Shown here: positions 26,619 through 38,554 of the stretch, one piece after another | Numbering within the stretch: the first letter of the stretch is position 1 | How the letters are laid out: each line of letters starts with the position of its first letter | From: Legionella erythra | GTDB lineage: Bacteria; Pseudomonadota; Gammaproteobacteria; Legionellales; Legionellaceae | Reading direction: 5' to 3' | Length of the DNA stretch: 64,000 nt | Assembly: GCF_001467615.1 (NCBI RefSeq) | Contig: NZ_LNYA01000033.1 | Span: 156 to 64,155, forward strand | Notes under the pieces: model-generated | The model's database searches: none | What the model saw: only the letters and a program-made list of their open reading frames with translations | Told to the model about the DNA's origin: nothing | Program-made: the position numbers and the translations under genes

Positions 26619-27353
26619 TCAGTGTGTTGGAATGATATGAAAATATTTCTTATATAAAGTAATATAAATGTCATTATTGGTTAATTTTTTAAGCGCTTTA
26701 TTCACTCTTTTAATGAGTGGCACAGAACCATTTTTAGCCATAATTCCATAGCCTGTCCCTATGAGTAATGGTTCGCCAATTCCTGTAAAAGAGTGCTGAT
26801 TATTAATAATCCAATAGTCTGCGGAAAAATCATCCATTAAAATACCATCAACTTCATTGCTGTTTAATGCACTAATTAATTGCTCTGTTGTAGGATATTG
26901 TGTAATGGATATTCCAGGCAATTTAAGAGTGATCCATTGTTTAAAAATACTTCCTCGTATGACGCCCACATTTTTTTTATTGAAATCGTCTATCGACGTG
27001 ATTGAGTTCTTTGATGTTGTAATAAAACGTGCGTTACTTACTAAATAGGGAAGACTAAAACTAAATTGTTTTTGTCGCTCATCGGTTATGATAATTGCAG
27101 CAATGGCTAAATCGATTGTTCCTTTATTTAATTGTGTAAAGAGTTGATTAAAGGACATGGGTTTAAACTGGCACTGGGTTTTCATTTCAGTACATAGGCT
27201 GCTCATAAGCTCTATATCAAAACCAAAATAATGGTCTTTATCCGCACGAACAGTAAAGGGAGGATCATAAGATACAATGCCTACTGTCAATGGCTTAGCT
27301 GCTATGGTAGACGTATGTATCAAAAGAATTAAGCCTATAAAACGAATCAACAT
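26619..27353 (-). CDS. Periplasmic solute-binding protein (SBP family 3)
   Basis: 244 residues, signal peptide (IGLILLIHTSTIAAKP) and the family 3 core: GFDIELMSSL, IDLAIAAIIITDERQK, VGVIRGS. These proteins capture polar amino acids for ABC transporters, or act as a sensor input. No permease or ATPase gene is near, so it is an orphan. It diverges from the czcC-like gene across 173 bp that should contain promoters for both. Confidence 0.82.
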   Translation of the reverse strand: MLIRFIGLILLIHTSTIAAKPLTVGIVSYDPPFTVRADKDHYFGFDIELMSSLCTEMKTQCQFKPMSFNQLFTQLNKGTIDLAIAAIIITDERQKQFSFSLPYLVSNARFITTSKNSITSIDDFNKKNVGVIRGSIFKQWITLKLPGISITQYPTTEQLISALNSNEVDGILMDDFSADYWIINNQHSFTGIGEPLLIGTGYGIMAKNGSVPLIKRVNKALKKLTNNDIYITLYKKYFHIIPTH

Positions 27354-27526
27354 AGCAGAGTCACTTATAATAAAGCATTAATTTGATGATCAATATCTTT
27401 GTTTTAACATGTATCCTTAAGTTTTTAAATGATTTTAAAGAATAAATCGCAGGGGTGTATAATTAATCTATTTAAGAGTAAACTCAAAAGAAGATTGTTT
27501 TTACAGACATTTATTGAAGGTAAGGA

Positions 27527-28774
27527 ATGCTTTATTTCATAAGAGGGATACTTACGGTTTTATTCATCTTTGTTTTAAACGAAGTAATGGCTGCTAACCC
27601 CCTTACATTTAAAGATGCATTGAATCAGGCCTATCAAAGCAATCCAGAATTGCAGGCTGAAATGGACAAAGCACAGGCCATGCGTGGTTACTTCATTCAA
27701 AGCGGGCTTTATCCTAACCCTCAAGTCACACTGACCGCGGAAAACTTTGGTGGCTCAGGTGCCTACAGCAGTTATGAATCTGCAGAAACGACACTTTCTG
27801 TAACGCAACCCATCCCTTTAGGTCATCGATTACAGTACCTCAAAAAAGCAACTTATGCGGATTATCTCGCTTCTCTGGCCAGTATTAATGTGCAAAAAAC
27901 AGTGCTGTATGTCGCTGTAGGTGTGGCTTACGTAGATGCATTGTATGCGTCTCAATGGCATCTCGTCACCAAGAAGTTAATAAAATTAAACCAAGACATA
28001 GTCTCTGCTATAGAACGGCGTGTAACAGCTGGAGCTGGAGCTGAATTAGACTTACGATTAGCCCAGGTACGATTGGGTGAAGCAAAGATTCAGGAGAGTA
28101 AAGCGGGACGCGAGGCCTTATTACAGCGGGCAAAATTGGCGCGGTTATTAGGAACTAACTTCCGTGTGGATAATGTATTGGTAGATAAAGGACTGCCAGG
28201 CACGTTATGGAGCTGGCCGCAATTATTAAAGAAAATTGCAGGGAGTCCGCAATTGCTTCAAATGAAACTTCTGTTGCAAGCCAAACGCGCTACCATTACT
28301 GCAGTAAAAAAATCAGTATGGCCTGACTTGAACATTCAATTGGGTGGCCGTCATTTTTCAGATGATGGCAGTAATGCTGCAGTTGCCTCAGCTTTTGCTC
28401 AAGTTCCTGTGTATGATCGAAATCAAGGAAGAATCCTCACCGCAGAAGCTCAATACACTCAAACTGCCCATGAATATCGAGGAACCCAATTGGCAGTGCG
28501 CCAAAATCTCTACGCATCCTTTTTACAAGCGCAGCAAAATAATTACGAAGCACAACTGGTGACCAAGTCGTTGTTACCCTTGGCTCGTAAATCCATAAAA
28601 CTTGCTCAAGAAGGGTATCAAATGGGACGTTATACCTACATTGAATTATCTGTGGCTTTAAATGCTTTGTATGAGGAAGAACGACATTATCAACAAGCCC
28701 ATGCCGATTATCATAAATCCTTAATTCAGATTACAGGACTTTTGGGGCTGGATAATCCCAAGGAGAGCAAATGA
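27527..28774 (+). CDS. czcC: TolC-family outer membrane factor of the Czc/Hel-type pump
   Basis: 415 residues with signal peptide ending at EVMA, and outer membrane efflux repeats (NPELQAEMDKAQAMRGYFIQ; GAELDLRLAQVRLGEAKIQ). AAGGTAAGG precedes the ATG. Stop overlaps the start of the adaptor gene (ATGA). It would be the outer channel of the divalent-metal RND system; L. pneumophila has a comparable helCBA locus. The symbol rests on order and partner types. Confidence 0.87.
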   Translation: MLYFIRGILTVLFIFVLNEVMAANPLTFKDALNQAYQSNPELQAEMDKAQAMRGYFIQSGLYPNPQVTLTAENFGGSGAYSSYESAETTLSVTQPIPLGHRLQYLKKATYADYLASLASINVQKTVLYVAVGVAYVDALYASQWHLVTKKLIKLNQDIVSAIERRVTAGAGAELDLRLAQVRLGEAKIQESKAGREALLQRAKLARLLGTNFRVDNVLVDKGLPGTLWSWPQLLKKIAGSPQLLQMKLLLQAKRATITAVKKSVWPDLNIQLGGRHFSDDGSNAAVASAFAQVPVYDRNQGRILTAEAQYTQTAHEYRGTQLAVRQNLYASFLQAQQNNYEAQLVTKSLLPLARKSIKLAQEGYQMGRYTYIELSVALNALYEEERHYQQAHADYHKSLIQITGLLGLDNPKESK

Positions 28775-30009
28775 AATTTTTAAAACCATTCATTATTATA
28801 CTCACTATTATGTGTGCATTTCATGTTTGGGCAGAGGATGCGTCAACCGCCGGAGAAGAAAAGGAACATGAAGAAACCATAGAAAAAGGACCACAGGGCG
28901 GTCGGTTGTTTAAAAAAGATTCACTAGCTATGGAGCTTTTAATTTTTGAACGGGGTATGCCTCCTCATTTCCGTGCCTACCTTTATGATAATGGAGAAGT
29001 AATCTCACCTGATAAAGCGCGATTAACTGTTGCGTTAACCCGCTTTTCTGGAAAAAAAGAAACCATTAATTTCACGCCTGTTGAGACTTTTTTACAAAGT
29101 AATGAAGTGATTCGTGAACCCCATTCCTTTGAAGTAGGGATTAACTTAAATATCAAGGGGCAAAACATCACCTGGCATTATGAGACTGCTGAAGGACGCG
29201 TTAAAATTCCCCAGACCGTTTTAAAAGCCGCAGACATCCAAACTGAAGTCGCGCGAAGCCAAACGATTAAAACTCAACTCAAAGTAGTAGGAAAAATTGT
29301 TCCCAATCGCGATACCCTGACCCCTATTTATGCCCGTTATTCAGGAATTATCAAAGCAATCAATAAGAATTTGGGTGACGAGGTAATCAAAGGAGAGGTT
29401 TTAGTCACGATTGAAAGTAACGAGAGCTTACAAAATTACACCATTACCGCACCGATGACAGGGACTATTGTACAAAAGTATGCGACCAATGGTGAGTTGG
29501 CACAAAGTACAAAGCCCATTTTTGAAGTGGCTAATCTTGCTAATGTGTGGGCAGATTTCACCTTATATCGCAAAGAAGCGCCTTTGATAAAGTCAGGTAT
29601 GGAAGTCACCGTGACGGGGGATGAAGGTAAGCCCCAATCCACGAGCACCATTTCTTACATTGCTCCTTTAGGGATTGAAGACAGTCAGACTACTTTAGCT
29701 CGCGCGGTTATCCCTAATGAAGTTCGTGCGTGGTTGCCCGGTATGTATGTGAATGCAGCAATCACCATTAAGGAAAAAAATGTGCCTGTTGCGGTTCTTC
29801 TATCTGCCATTCAACGCCTTGAAGAACGCGAGGTGGTTTTTGTTCAACAAGGCGATTACTTTGAGGCGACTCCTGTAACCATAGGGCAAAAAGATGAAGA
29901 GTGGGCAGAGGTAGTGTCAGGTCTTGATGCAGGCCAACGCTATGTGAGTAAAAACAGTTTCTTTATGAAAGCTGAATTAGGTAAAGATGGCGCAAGCCAT
30001 GAGCACTAA
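28771..30009 (+). CDS. czcB: RND periplasmic adaptor CzcB/HelB-like
   Basis: 412 residues. Signal peptide, then an extra N-terminal domain (~35-130; EKGPQGGRLF, MELLIFERGMPPHFRAY) that is typical of CzcB-type adaptors, then lipoyl/barrel-sandwich (YARYSGIIKAINKNLGDEV; ITAPMTGTIVQKYATNG) and beta-barrel domains. An acidic His-containing start (EEKEHEETIE) may touch metal. Encoded between the channel and the pump, ten bases before the latter. Confidence 0.88.
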   Translation: MKFLKPFIIILTIMCAFHVWAEDASTAGEEKEHEETIEKGPQGGRLFKKDSLAMELLIFERGMPPHFRAYLYDNGEVISPDKARLTVALTRFSGKKETINFTPVETFLQSNEVIREPHSFEVGINLNIKGQNITWHYETAEGRVKIPQTVLKAADIQTEVARSQTIKTQLKVVGKIVPNRDTLTPIYARYSGIIKAINKNLGDEVIKGEVLVTIESNESLQNYTITAPMTGTIVQKYATNGELAQSTKPIFEVANLANVWADFTLYRKEAPLIKSGMEVTVTGDEGKPQSTSTISYIAPLGIEDSQTTLARAVIPNEVRAWLPGMYVNAAITIKEKNVPVAVLLSAIQRLEEREVVFVQQGDYFEATPVTIGQKDEEWAEVVSGLDAGQRYVSKNSFFMKAELGKDGASHEH

Positions 30010-33168
<3,159 letters not shown>

Positions 33169-33170
33169 AT

Positions 33171-33221
33171 TTGACAAAACACAGTGTTTAGCTATAGTAA
33201 TAGTTAAATACTTGTTTAACT
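33171..33221 (+). promoter_or_regulatory. Promoter and operator of the ArsR-family gene
   Basis: -35 TTGACA at 33171-33176, 16-bp spacer, -10 TATAGT at 33193-33198. Just downstream is a perfect inverted repeat AGTTAAA-N6-TTTAACT (33202-33221), where an ArsR/SmtB repressor would block transcription. The -35 starts three bases after the czcA stop. Confidence 0.75.
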
Positions 33222-33233
33222 GTTTAGGTCATT

Positions 33234-33530
33234 ATGCTAACACACGATCAAATGATAACTCTGAGCGATATTTTACATTTAATGGGTGAGCCTAATCGCT
33301 TGAGACTTTTGGTGACTTGTTTAGAGGGTGCTAAGTCTGTTTCTGAACTGGCACAACAATTACAGTTATCAGTACCACTAACCAGCCATCATTTGAGTTT
33401 ACTTCGTTCGGCTCGGCTGCTCGTTGCCAACCGAGAAGGGAAACATATTTATTACAGTATTTATGATGCTCATGTTCGCTGTATTTTAGATGACATGCTG
33501 AAGCATTTTACCGAAGAGACGGATAATTAA
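33234..33530 (+). CDS. ArsR/SmtB-family metal-responsive repressor
   Basis: 98 residues, winged-helix fold with LMGEPNRLRLLVTCLEGAKSV and the recognition helix VPLTSHHLSLLRSARLL. There is no clear CadC N-terminal Cys pair; Cys52-type ELCVC is also absent. C-terminal IYDAHVRCILDDMLKHF carries Asp, His, Cys and His that could form an alpha5-type Zn site. It likely represses itself and the cadA-type ATPase through the inverted repeats before each gene. Start ATG has a weak ribosome site. Confidence 0.85.
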   Translation: MLTHDQMITLSDILHLMGEPNRLRLLVTCLEGAKSVSELAQQLQLSVPLTSHHLSLLRSARLLVANREGKHIYYSIYDAHVRCILDDMLKHFTEETDN

Positions 33531-33566
33531 GAGGGTGTTCCAAATGGAGCATCTCTTTGAAGAACA

Positions 33567-33587
33567 ATTAACTAGAGTCTAGTTAAT
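33567..33587. promoter_or_regulatory. Inverted repeat before the CadA-type ATPase gene
   Basis: ATTAACTAG-AGT-CTAGTTAAT is a perfect 9-bp inverted repeat 29 bp before the ATPase ATG. It shares the TTAACT/AGTTAA core with the repeat before the ArsR gene, so it may be a second operator. No T-run follows, which argues against a terminator. Confidence 0.5.
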
Positions 33588-33615
33588 GCAGTGAGTATTA
33601 TTTAGGAGTGTTACT

Positions 33616-35766
33616 ATGACCACGCCTCTAACTCTAACGACCTTTTTTGTTGCAGGGCTTGATTGTCCTTCTGAGGAAAAATTAATCCGAAAGCAATTAG
33701 AAACCATACCTGAAATAAAACAATTAGAGTTTAACTTCATCGCAGAAGAAGTAACAGTACACCATTATTTACCCACTATTGAGCCCATTCAGCAAAAAAT
33801 TGAAAGTCTGGGCATGAGCGTTCGTTCTAAAAATAGCAGCGTAACAGAGCATGGGGGTAAGCGTTTTGGTATTGATGCGTCTTGGGGTGCCATTGGACTT
33901 GCGGGATTATTTGCCCTTTGTTCAGAATTATCTGCGTATTATCTTGCAACAGAACAATCCATTTGGGTTATTGTTCCTGCCTTATTAGCCATCGCGTTAA
34001 GCGGTCCTGCAACCATTAAAAAGGGATGGATTGCTTTACGGACCAAAGCGATGAACATTAACAGCTTAATGTTAATTGCCATAACGGGTGCTGCTTTTAT
34101 TGGTGCATGGCCAGAGGCTGCAATGGTGACCGTTTTATTTGCGCTTGCTGAACGTATTGAGCGTTATTCTTTAGATAAGGCACGCCAGGCGATTCGAAGT
34201 TTAATGGAAATTGCCCCAGAGGTAGCTCAAGTTAAAATGCAAAATGGTCAATGGCAAACACTTCTCGTTACTGAAGTGGGACCTGGTGCCGTATTTAGAG
34301 TGAAACCCGGTGAGCGTATTCCTCTCGATGGTCTTTTGATTTCAGGTCAAAGTACGGTGAACCAAGCGCCTATTACTGGAGAGTCAATGCCGGTGAGTAA
34401 GCGGATAGGGGATAGTGTTTTTGCCGGAACACTCAATGAACATGGCTCGTTTGAAGTTAAAGTGAGTAACGCTGCAGGAGATACCCTACTCGCAAAAATT
34501 GGTAAAGCGATTGAACACGCGCAAAGTGAGAGTGCTCCAACTCAGCGATTTGTCGATCAATTTGCGATGTACTATACCCCAATAATGGTACTTATTGCAG
34601 TTCTAGTCGCCCTCATCCCTCCCTTGGTATTTGGTTATCCTTTGTATGATTGGATTTATAAGGCATTAACTTTACTGGTTATTGCGTGTCCTTGTGCCTT
34701 AGTTATCTCCACCCCTGTTACAGTAGTAAGTGGTTTAGCCGCTGCAGCTAAGAGCGGAATACTTATAAAAGGGGGAAGTTATTTAGAGAACGGCTATCGT
34801 TTAAAATTAATTGCCCTGGATAAAACAGGCACATTAACTGAAGGTAAACCGGTAGTTACTGATTTTATTGCTTATGATAAAAACCATACAAAGAAAGAGT
34901 TATTATTATGGGCAGCAAGCCTGGATTCTCACTCCGAACACCCCGTAGCAAACGCATTGGTAGCCTATTGGCATAAAGAGCAACCGGATGAAGAGATGCT
35001 CTCTGTCGATCAATTTACCGCTTTGCCTGGTCGAGGTGTTCAAGGCTTAATTGGCCAAGAACTCTATTATGTTGGTAATCACCAATTAGCGGAAGACAAC
35101 GAAGTATGTAGTTTAGGAGTTGAACTAGAGCTTGAACGATTGGAAGAAGAAGGCAAAACAACAGTAATCTTAAGCAATAAGATCCAGGTATTAGCAATTT
35201 TTGCTGTAGCGGATACGCTTCGCTCCACAAGCCAAGAGGCTATTGAAGCCTTGCATCAACAAGGCATAAAAACCGCGATGCTCACTGGAGATAATGCCAC
35301 TACCGCTCGTGCTATTGCAAAACTTGTAGGAATTGATGAAGTACAAGCCAATGTGTTACCTACGGAGAAAATGAAGGCGATTAGTCTTCTTCTTAAGGAA
35401 TATAAAGCGGTAGGGATGGTCGGTGATGGAATTAATGATGCCCCAGCCCTGGCTGCAGCTACTATAAGTTTTGCTATGGGAAAAGGCACTGATACTGCCT
35501 TAGAAACAGCCGATGTTGCTTTAATGAATGATAATTTGGCGATGCTGCCTTTATACATTCACTTAAGTCGTAAAACGTCTCGTATTCTACGGCAAAACAT
35601 CAGCTTATCTCTGATTATTAAATTGGTATTCTTTATTTTAGCTCTTAGTGGATTAGCTACCTTGTGGATGGCTGTATTTGCAGACATGGGTGCCAGTCTC
35701 ATTGTGGTGGCAAATGGTTTGCGGTTGCTTAACGCCCATAAAAGCTATATGGAAAAGAGTCATTGA
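33616..35766 (+). CDS. cadA: Zn/Cd/Pb-exporting P1B-type ATPase (CadA/ZntA-like)
   Basis: 716 residues with AGGAGTG before the ATG. One N-terminal HMA-like domain has AGLDCPSEE in place of the usual GMTCxxC, a known variant in Pb/Zn/Cd pumps. Motifs: TGESMPV, CPC in IACPCALVISTP, DKTGTLT, EHPVANAL, GDGINDAP; the last segment holds ADMGAS with the conserved Asp of the P1B-2 class. It pumps divalent soft metals from cytoplasm to periplasm, where the Czc-type pump could pass them out. Probably controlled by the ArsR protein encoded upstream. Confidence 0.93.
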   Translation: MTTPLTLTTFFVAGLDCPSEEKLIRKQLETIPEIKQLEFNFIAEEVTVHHYLPTIEPIQQKIESLGMSVRSKNSSVTEHGGKRFGIDASWGAIGLAGLFALCSELSAYYLATEQSIWVIVPALLAIALSGPATIKKGWIALRTKAMNINSLMLIAITGAAFIGAWPEAAMVTVLFALAERIERYSLDKARQAIRSLMEIAPEVAQVKMQNGQWQTLLVTEVGPGAVFRVKPGERIPLDGLLISGQSTVNQAPITGESMPVSKRIGDSVFAGTLNEHGSFEVKVSNAAGDTLLAKIGKAIEHAQSESAPTQRFVDQFAMYYTPIMVLIAVLVALIPPLVFGYPLYDWIYKALTLLVIACPCALVISTPVTVVSGLAAAAKSGILIKGGSYLENGYRLKLIALDKTGTLTEGKPVVTDFIAYDKNHTKKELLLWAASLDSHSEHPVANALVAYWHKEQPDEEMLSVDQFTALPGRGVQGLIGQELYYVGNHQLAEDNEVCSLGVELELERLEEEGKTTVILSNKIQVLAIFAVADTLRSTSQEAIEALHQQGIKTAMLTGDNATTARAIAKLVGIDEVQANVLPTEKMKAISLLLKEYKAVGMVGDGINDAPALAAATISFAMGKGTDTALETADVALMNDNLAMLPLYIHLSRKTSRILRQNISLSLIIKLVFFILALSGLATLWMAVFADMGASLIVVANGLRLLNAHKSYMEKSH

Positions 35767-35847
35767 GTCAAAAGCGACACGTATCCTTTAATTAAGTGAT
35801 TAAAAGGGCGCGAATAAGACGCTTGTTACATGAGCTAGGAGGTCGTT

Positions 35848-36177
35848 ATGTTGCAGTATAAAGGCTACATAGGTCATGTGGAATTTGACGATCTCAATGA
35901 ACTATTTTTTGGTGAAATTATAAATACCAAGGCAGTTATTACCTTCCAGGCGACCATGGCACATGATTTAAAACAGGCTTTTATTGTGGCCATTGAGAAT
36001 TATTTAAAACGGTGTGATGAACAGTTCAAAATCCCTGACGTACCCTTTTTAGGGCAATTGAACCTGACTATTTCCCCCGAGCTTTATCGGGATGTATACA
36101 TCGCTGCAAAACATTCAGGAGTGAGTTTAGATTTATGGATTTGTAGTGCCTTAAGGCACGCAGTATATCGATATTAA
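35848..36177 (+). CDS. HicB-like protein without a HicA partner
   Basis: 109 residues behind a strong AGGAGG. The N-terminal half (YKGYIGHVEFDDLNELFFGEI, DLKQAFIVAIENYL) is the HicB RNase H-like fold; the C-terminal half (NLTISPELYRDVYIAAKHSGVSLDLWICSALRHAV) is an RHH-type DNA-binding part. HicB is normally the antitoxin of HicA mRNA interferase; no HicA-like gene is adjacent on either side. It may be a solitary regulator or a leftover antitoxin. Confidence 0.82.
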   Translation: MLQYKGYIGHVEFDDLNELFFGEIINTKAVITFQATMAHDLKQAFIVAIENYLKRCDEQFKIPDVPFLGQLNLTISPELYRDVYIAAKHSGVSLDLWICSALRHAVYRY

Positions 36178-36235
36178 AAAATAAGAAAGACACATGGGCA
36201 GGTTAACGAAAGAAGCCTTGTATTGAGAGGTATGT

Positions 36236-36610
36236 ATGAATGGTTTATTGCACTTCTTAGTCACAGAATCCTCGCTTGGTGCACGTATTGTGATACGTTC
36301 TCAATTAATGCAATTGGGGCATTCTGTCGATATGGCTCTTGATGGGGAATCCACTTTAGTTTTGGTGGAACTAAAAACGTATCATTTGATCTTGCTGGAT
36401 GCAGAACTTAATAAAGGATTTGATTGTTACGAGCTGGGTGACATGATCCACCAATCAACCTTTAACAGACGGACACCTATTATATTGCTCAGTGCATCCC
36501 CCCACAAAACTTTAAAAAAGAGCCTTTATCCATGCTTTGCAAAACCTATGAACGTCAATGATGTCAATAAGATAATTGATTATTTGGAGGAATATAATAA
36601 AAACAGATGA
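36236..36610 (+). CDS. Stand-alone receiver-domain protein
   Basis: 124 residues matching a single response-regulator receiver domain: phospho-acceptor Asp in ILLDAEL (~55), a Ser in ILLSAS at the Thr/Ser position, and Lys in CFAKPM. The acidic pair at the start is changed (LVTESS, Glu kept but only one acidic residue), so phosphorylation may be altered. There is no output domain. It follows the HicB-like gene. It might take phosphate from a hybrid kinase such as that at 7864-9912, but nothing links them directly. Confidence 0.75.
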   Translation: MNGLLHFLVTESSLGARIVIRSQLMQLGHSVDMALDGESTLVLVELKTYHLILLDAELNKGFDCYELGDMIHQSTFNRRTPIILLSASPHKTLKKSLYPCFAKPMNVNDVNKIIDYLEEYNKNR

Positions 36611-36714
36611 TGTGTTTAGGAGATGAGGACATAAAATTCTAATATATTATAATGCAATACATTCTATTATTCAGTATGTTATGCTCATTAAGCACCAATT
36701 TAAAAGGAACTAAA

Positions 36715-36879
36715 ATGAATATGGGCTTTAAAAAAATTATGGTTTTGATAGGGGCATTTTTACTAGGTTGCAGTTTAATATCATGTGCAAAAAATACTCC
36801 TGCTCCAACTCATCCTGAAGAAAGATATCAAGGAGGGTTTGGTGGTGATGGTGGACATGTACATGAACCAAAAGAATAG
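36715..36879 (+). CDS. Small lipoprotein with YQGGFGGDGGH motif, copy 2
   Basis: 54 residues from ATG 36715 (AAGGAACT upstream; the frame is open earlier, without a ribosome site). Signal ends in a lipobox (LLGC or LISC), then a Pro/Thr linker and YQGGFGGDGGHVHEP. This block is nearly identical to that of the protein at 21953-22114 although the linkers differ, so it is the selected part. It precedes a small membrane protein and the CDF exporter. Confidence 0.68.
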   Translation: MNMGFKKIMVLIGAFLLGCSLISCAKNTPAPTHPEERYQGGFGGDGGHVHEPKE

Positions 36880-36906
36880 TCAGGGCGTTAATCAGACAAG
36901 GAAAAG

Positions 36907-37083
36907 ATGATGGACATTAATCCATGGTTTTTAGTCGTTGTGTCTGCAGCAGTCATTGTATTGTGCGGACTTTTTCTTTTCTTTTTTAAAAAAAGGAAAA
37001 GTCGGCATTTCATTATTGTTCTCTTTATTTTTTTAATATTCGCGGCCATTTTTTTACATGGTATTTCATTTAGAATGTTATAG
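36907..37083 (+). CDS. Small two-helix membrane protein (58 aa)
   Basis: ATGATG at 36907/36910 after AAGGAAA, closed by TAG. Two hydrophobic segments (~7-27 and ~35-52) are joined by a basic turn (FFKKRKSRH). It lies 27 bp after the lipoprotein gene and before the CDF gene on the same strand, so may be cotranscribed. No family recognised. Confidence 0.5.
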   Translation: MMDINPWFLVVVSAAVIVLCGLFLFFFKKRKSRHFIIVLFIFLIFAAIFLHGISFRML

Positions 37084-37159
37084 AAGGTTTGATTGAAATG
37101 CGCATCTAAGTCGTTAGATACTCAGGATAGTTTTGAAACATCTTTGTTAGGAAGACTTC

Positions 37160-38065
37160 ATGAACAAAAAAGTTAAGCCCAGTAATCAAGGCGTTTCGAG
37201 AGAAAAATCACTTTGGTGGGCTCTTTCATTAACGGGTGGTTTTCTGATTGCTGAGGTAATCGGCGGTGTTCTGACCGGTAGTCTTGCATTAATCTCTGAT
37301 GCAGCGCATATGTTAACCGATGTTACTGCGTTAATTATTGCATTAATTGCTATTCGTGTAAGTAAACGACCTGCTGATGCACGCCGTACCTTTGGTTACT
37401 ATCGATTTGAAATTCTAGCCGCCGCATTTAATGCCGCTCTTCTATTTGTAGTAGCACTTTATATTATATATGAGGCATATCAGCGGTTTAAGCAACCTCC
37501 AGAAATTTATTCCACGGGTATGTTAATTATTGCCAGTCTCGGTCTGCTTATCAATTTAGCATCGATGTATTTATTATCCCGTGACAAAGATAAAAATTTA
37601 AATTTAAAAAGTGCTTATTTTGAGGTCTGGAGTGATATGTTAGGTTCTGTAGGGGTGATCATTGCAGCGCTTTTAATTCGCTTTACTGGGTGGAGTTGGG
37701 TGGACTCAGCTCTCGCTGTTTTAATTGGCTTGTGGGTATTGCCCCGCACGTGGGTACTTCTCAAAGAGACTATCAATATTCTTTTAGAAGGGGTGCCAGC
37801 AGGAATTGATTTTAATAAAATTAAGGCTGGAATAAAGTCCATAAAGGGTATTTCAGACGTACATGATTTACATATCTGGGCTATTACCAGCGATAAAATC
37901 AGCTTAACAGCTCATATTGTCATTGACTCTCGTTTTAAAGAGGAGTTGGTAAGGGAGGAAGTTCAGACTTTATTACTGAGTCAATTTGAAATCTCCCATA
38001 CGACCCTACAAACAGAATGCAGAAAGACTCTTTATCTGTGTAGTAGGATTAATAATAATGAATAG
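37160..38065 (+). CDS. czcD: Cation diffusion facilitator, CzcD/ZitB-like
   Basis: 301 residues, AGGAAG before the ATG. Six membrane segments in the first ~210 residues with the metal-site motifs SDAAHMLTD in TM2 and EVWSDMLGS in TM5 (HxxxD and DxxxS type positions), then a cytoplasmic ferredoxin-like domain (~215-285; VHDLHIWAITSDKISLTAHIV). It exchanges cytoplasmic Zn or Cd for protons. It completes the divalent metal set with the Czc-type pump and CadA-type ATPase. Confidence 0.9.
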   Translation: MNKKVKPSNQGVSREKSLWWALSLTGGFLIAEVIGGVLTGSLALISDAAHMLTDVTALIIALIAIRVSKRPADARRTFGYYRFEILAAAFNAALLFVVALYIIYEAYQRFKQPPEIYSTGMLIIASLGLLINLASMYLLSRDKDKNLNLKSAYFEVWSDMLGSVGVIIAALLIRFTGWSWVDSALAVLIGLWVLPRTWVLLKETINILLEGVPAGIDFNKIKAGIKSIKGISDVHDLHIWAITSDKISLTAHIVIDSRFKEELVREEVQTLLLSQFEISHTTLQTECRKTLYLCSRINNNE

Positions 38066-38167
38066 AGGACTGTTCCAATGGGGAAATTGTTATCGTAATA
38101 GGGGGTTAAGTAAGCGAAGTACTAGAAGTACTATTTTAGACGGATTAAATTTACCATTATAAATTAG

Positions 38168-38320
38168 GCATTAAAAGAAAACCAATTAGCTTCCATTCAT
38201 GAGCATGCGTTTGCTATTCGCGATTTAGTCAATGCATTATCCGCTAAAAGCCTGGATTTATCGGATGAACAGAAAAAGACTTTGCAGAATAAGGCAAAAG
38301 AAGATGTACTGGCACATTAA
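38168..38320 (+). pseudogene. Relic of a periplasmic His-containing protein, copy 3
   Basis: The frame reads ALKENQLASIHEHAFAIRDLV and then LSDEQKKTLQNKAKEDV to a stop. This matches the core of the proteins at 19081-19535 and 25933-26388 (EIHHHAFAINDL, EVHYHVFAVLEL) but lacks a start and signal peptide. It is clearly a remnant. Confidence 0.7.
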
Positions 38321-38329
38321 CAGAGGTGG

Positions 38330-38482
38330 TTTTCGCCGATTATGTTATTTGGTGGCACGGGCTCAGAAGTCATGCGCCGTATTGCAGCACCTATGGTCGG
38401 AGGGAGGGTGAGTGCGACCATGCTCACGCTTATTGTCATTCCAGCAGTCGATCTTTTATGGAAAAAACAGAGCTGTAGATAA
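38330..38482 (+). pseudogene. Relic of the C-terminus of a CusA-type RND pump
   Basis: The frame reads IMLFGGTGSEVMRRIAAPM and continues with VGGRVSATMLTLIVIPA to a stop. This is the end of a CusA-like pump, and it is closer to CusA than to either intact pump of this window. The rest of the gene is missing, so a third metal pump once stood here. Confidence 0.75.
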
Positions 38483-38554
38483 TATGAGATTATTTGGATT
38501 TTTTAGGTCAAGATGATTTTTTCTTAATAAGCGCGCATGAACAAGCTCATTTGC

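Noticed and set aside
35848..36177. Complete HicAB toxin-antitoxin system
   Set aside because: No HicA-like double-stranded RNA-binding small protein is found next to it on either strand.
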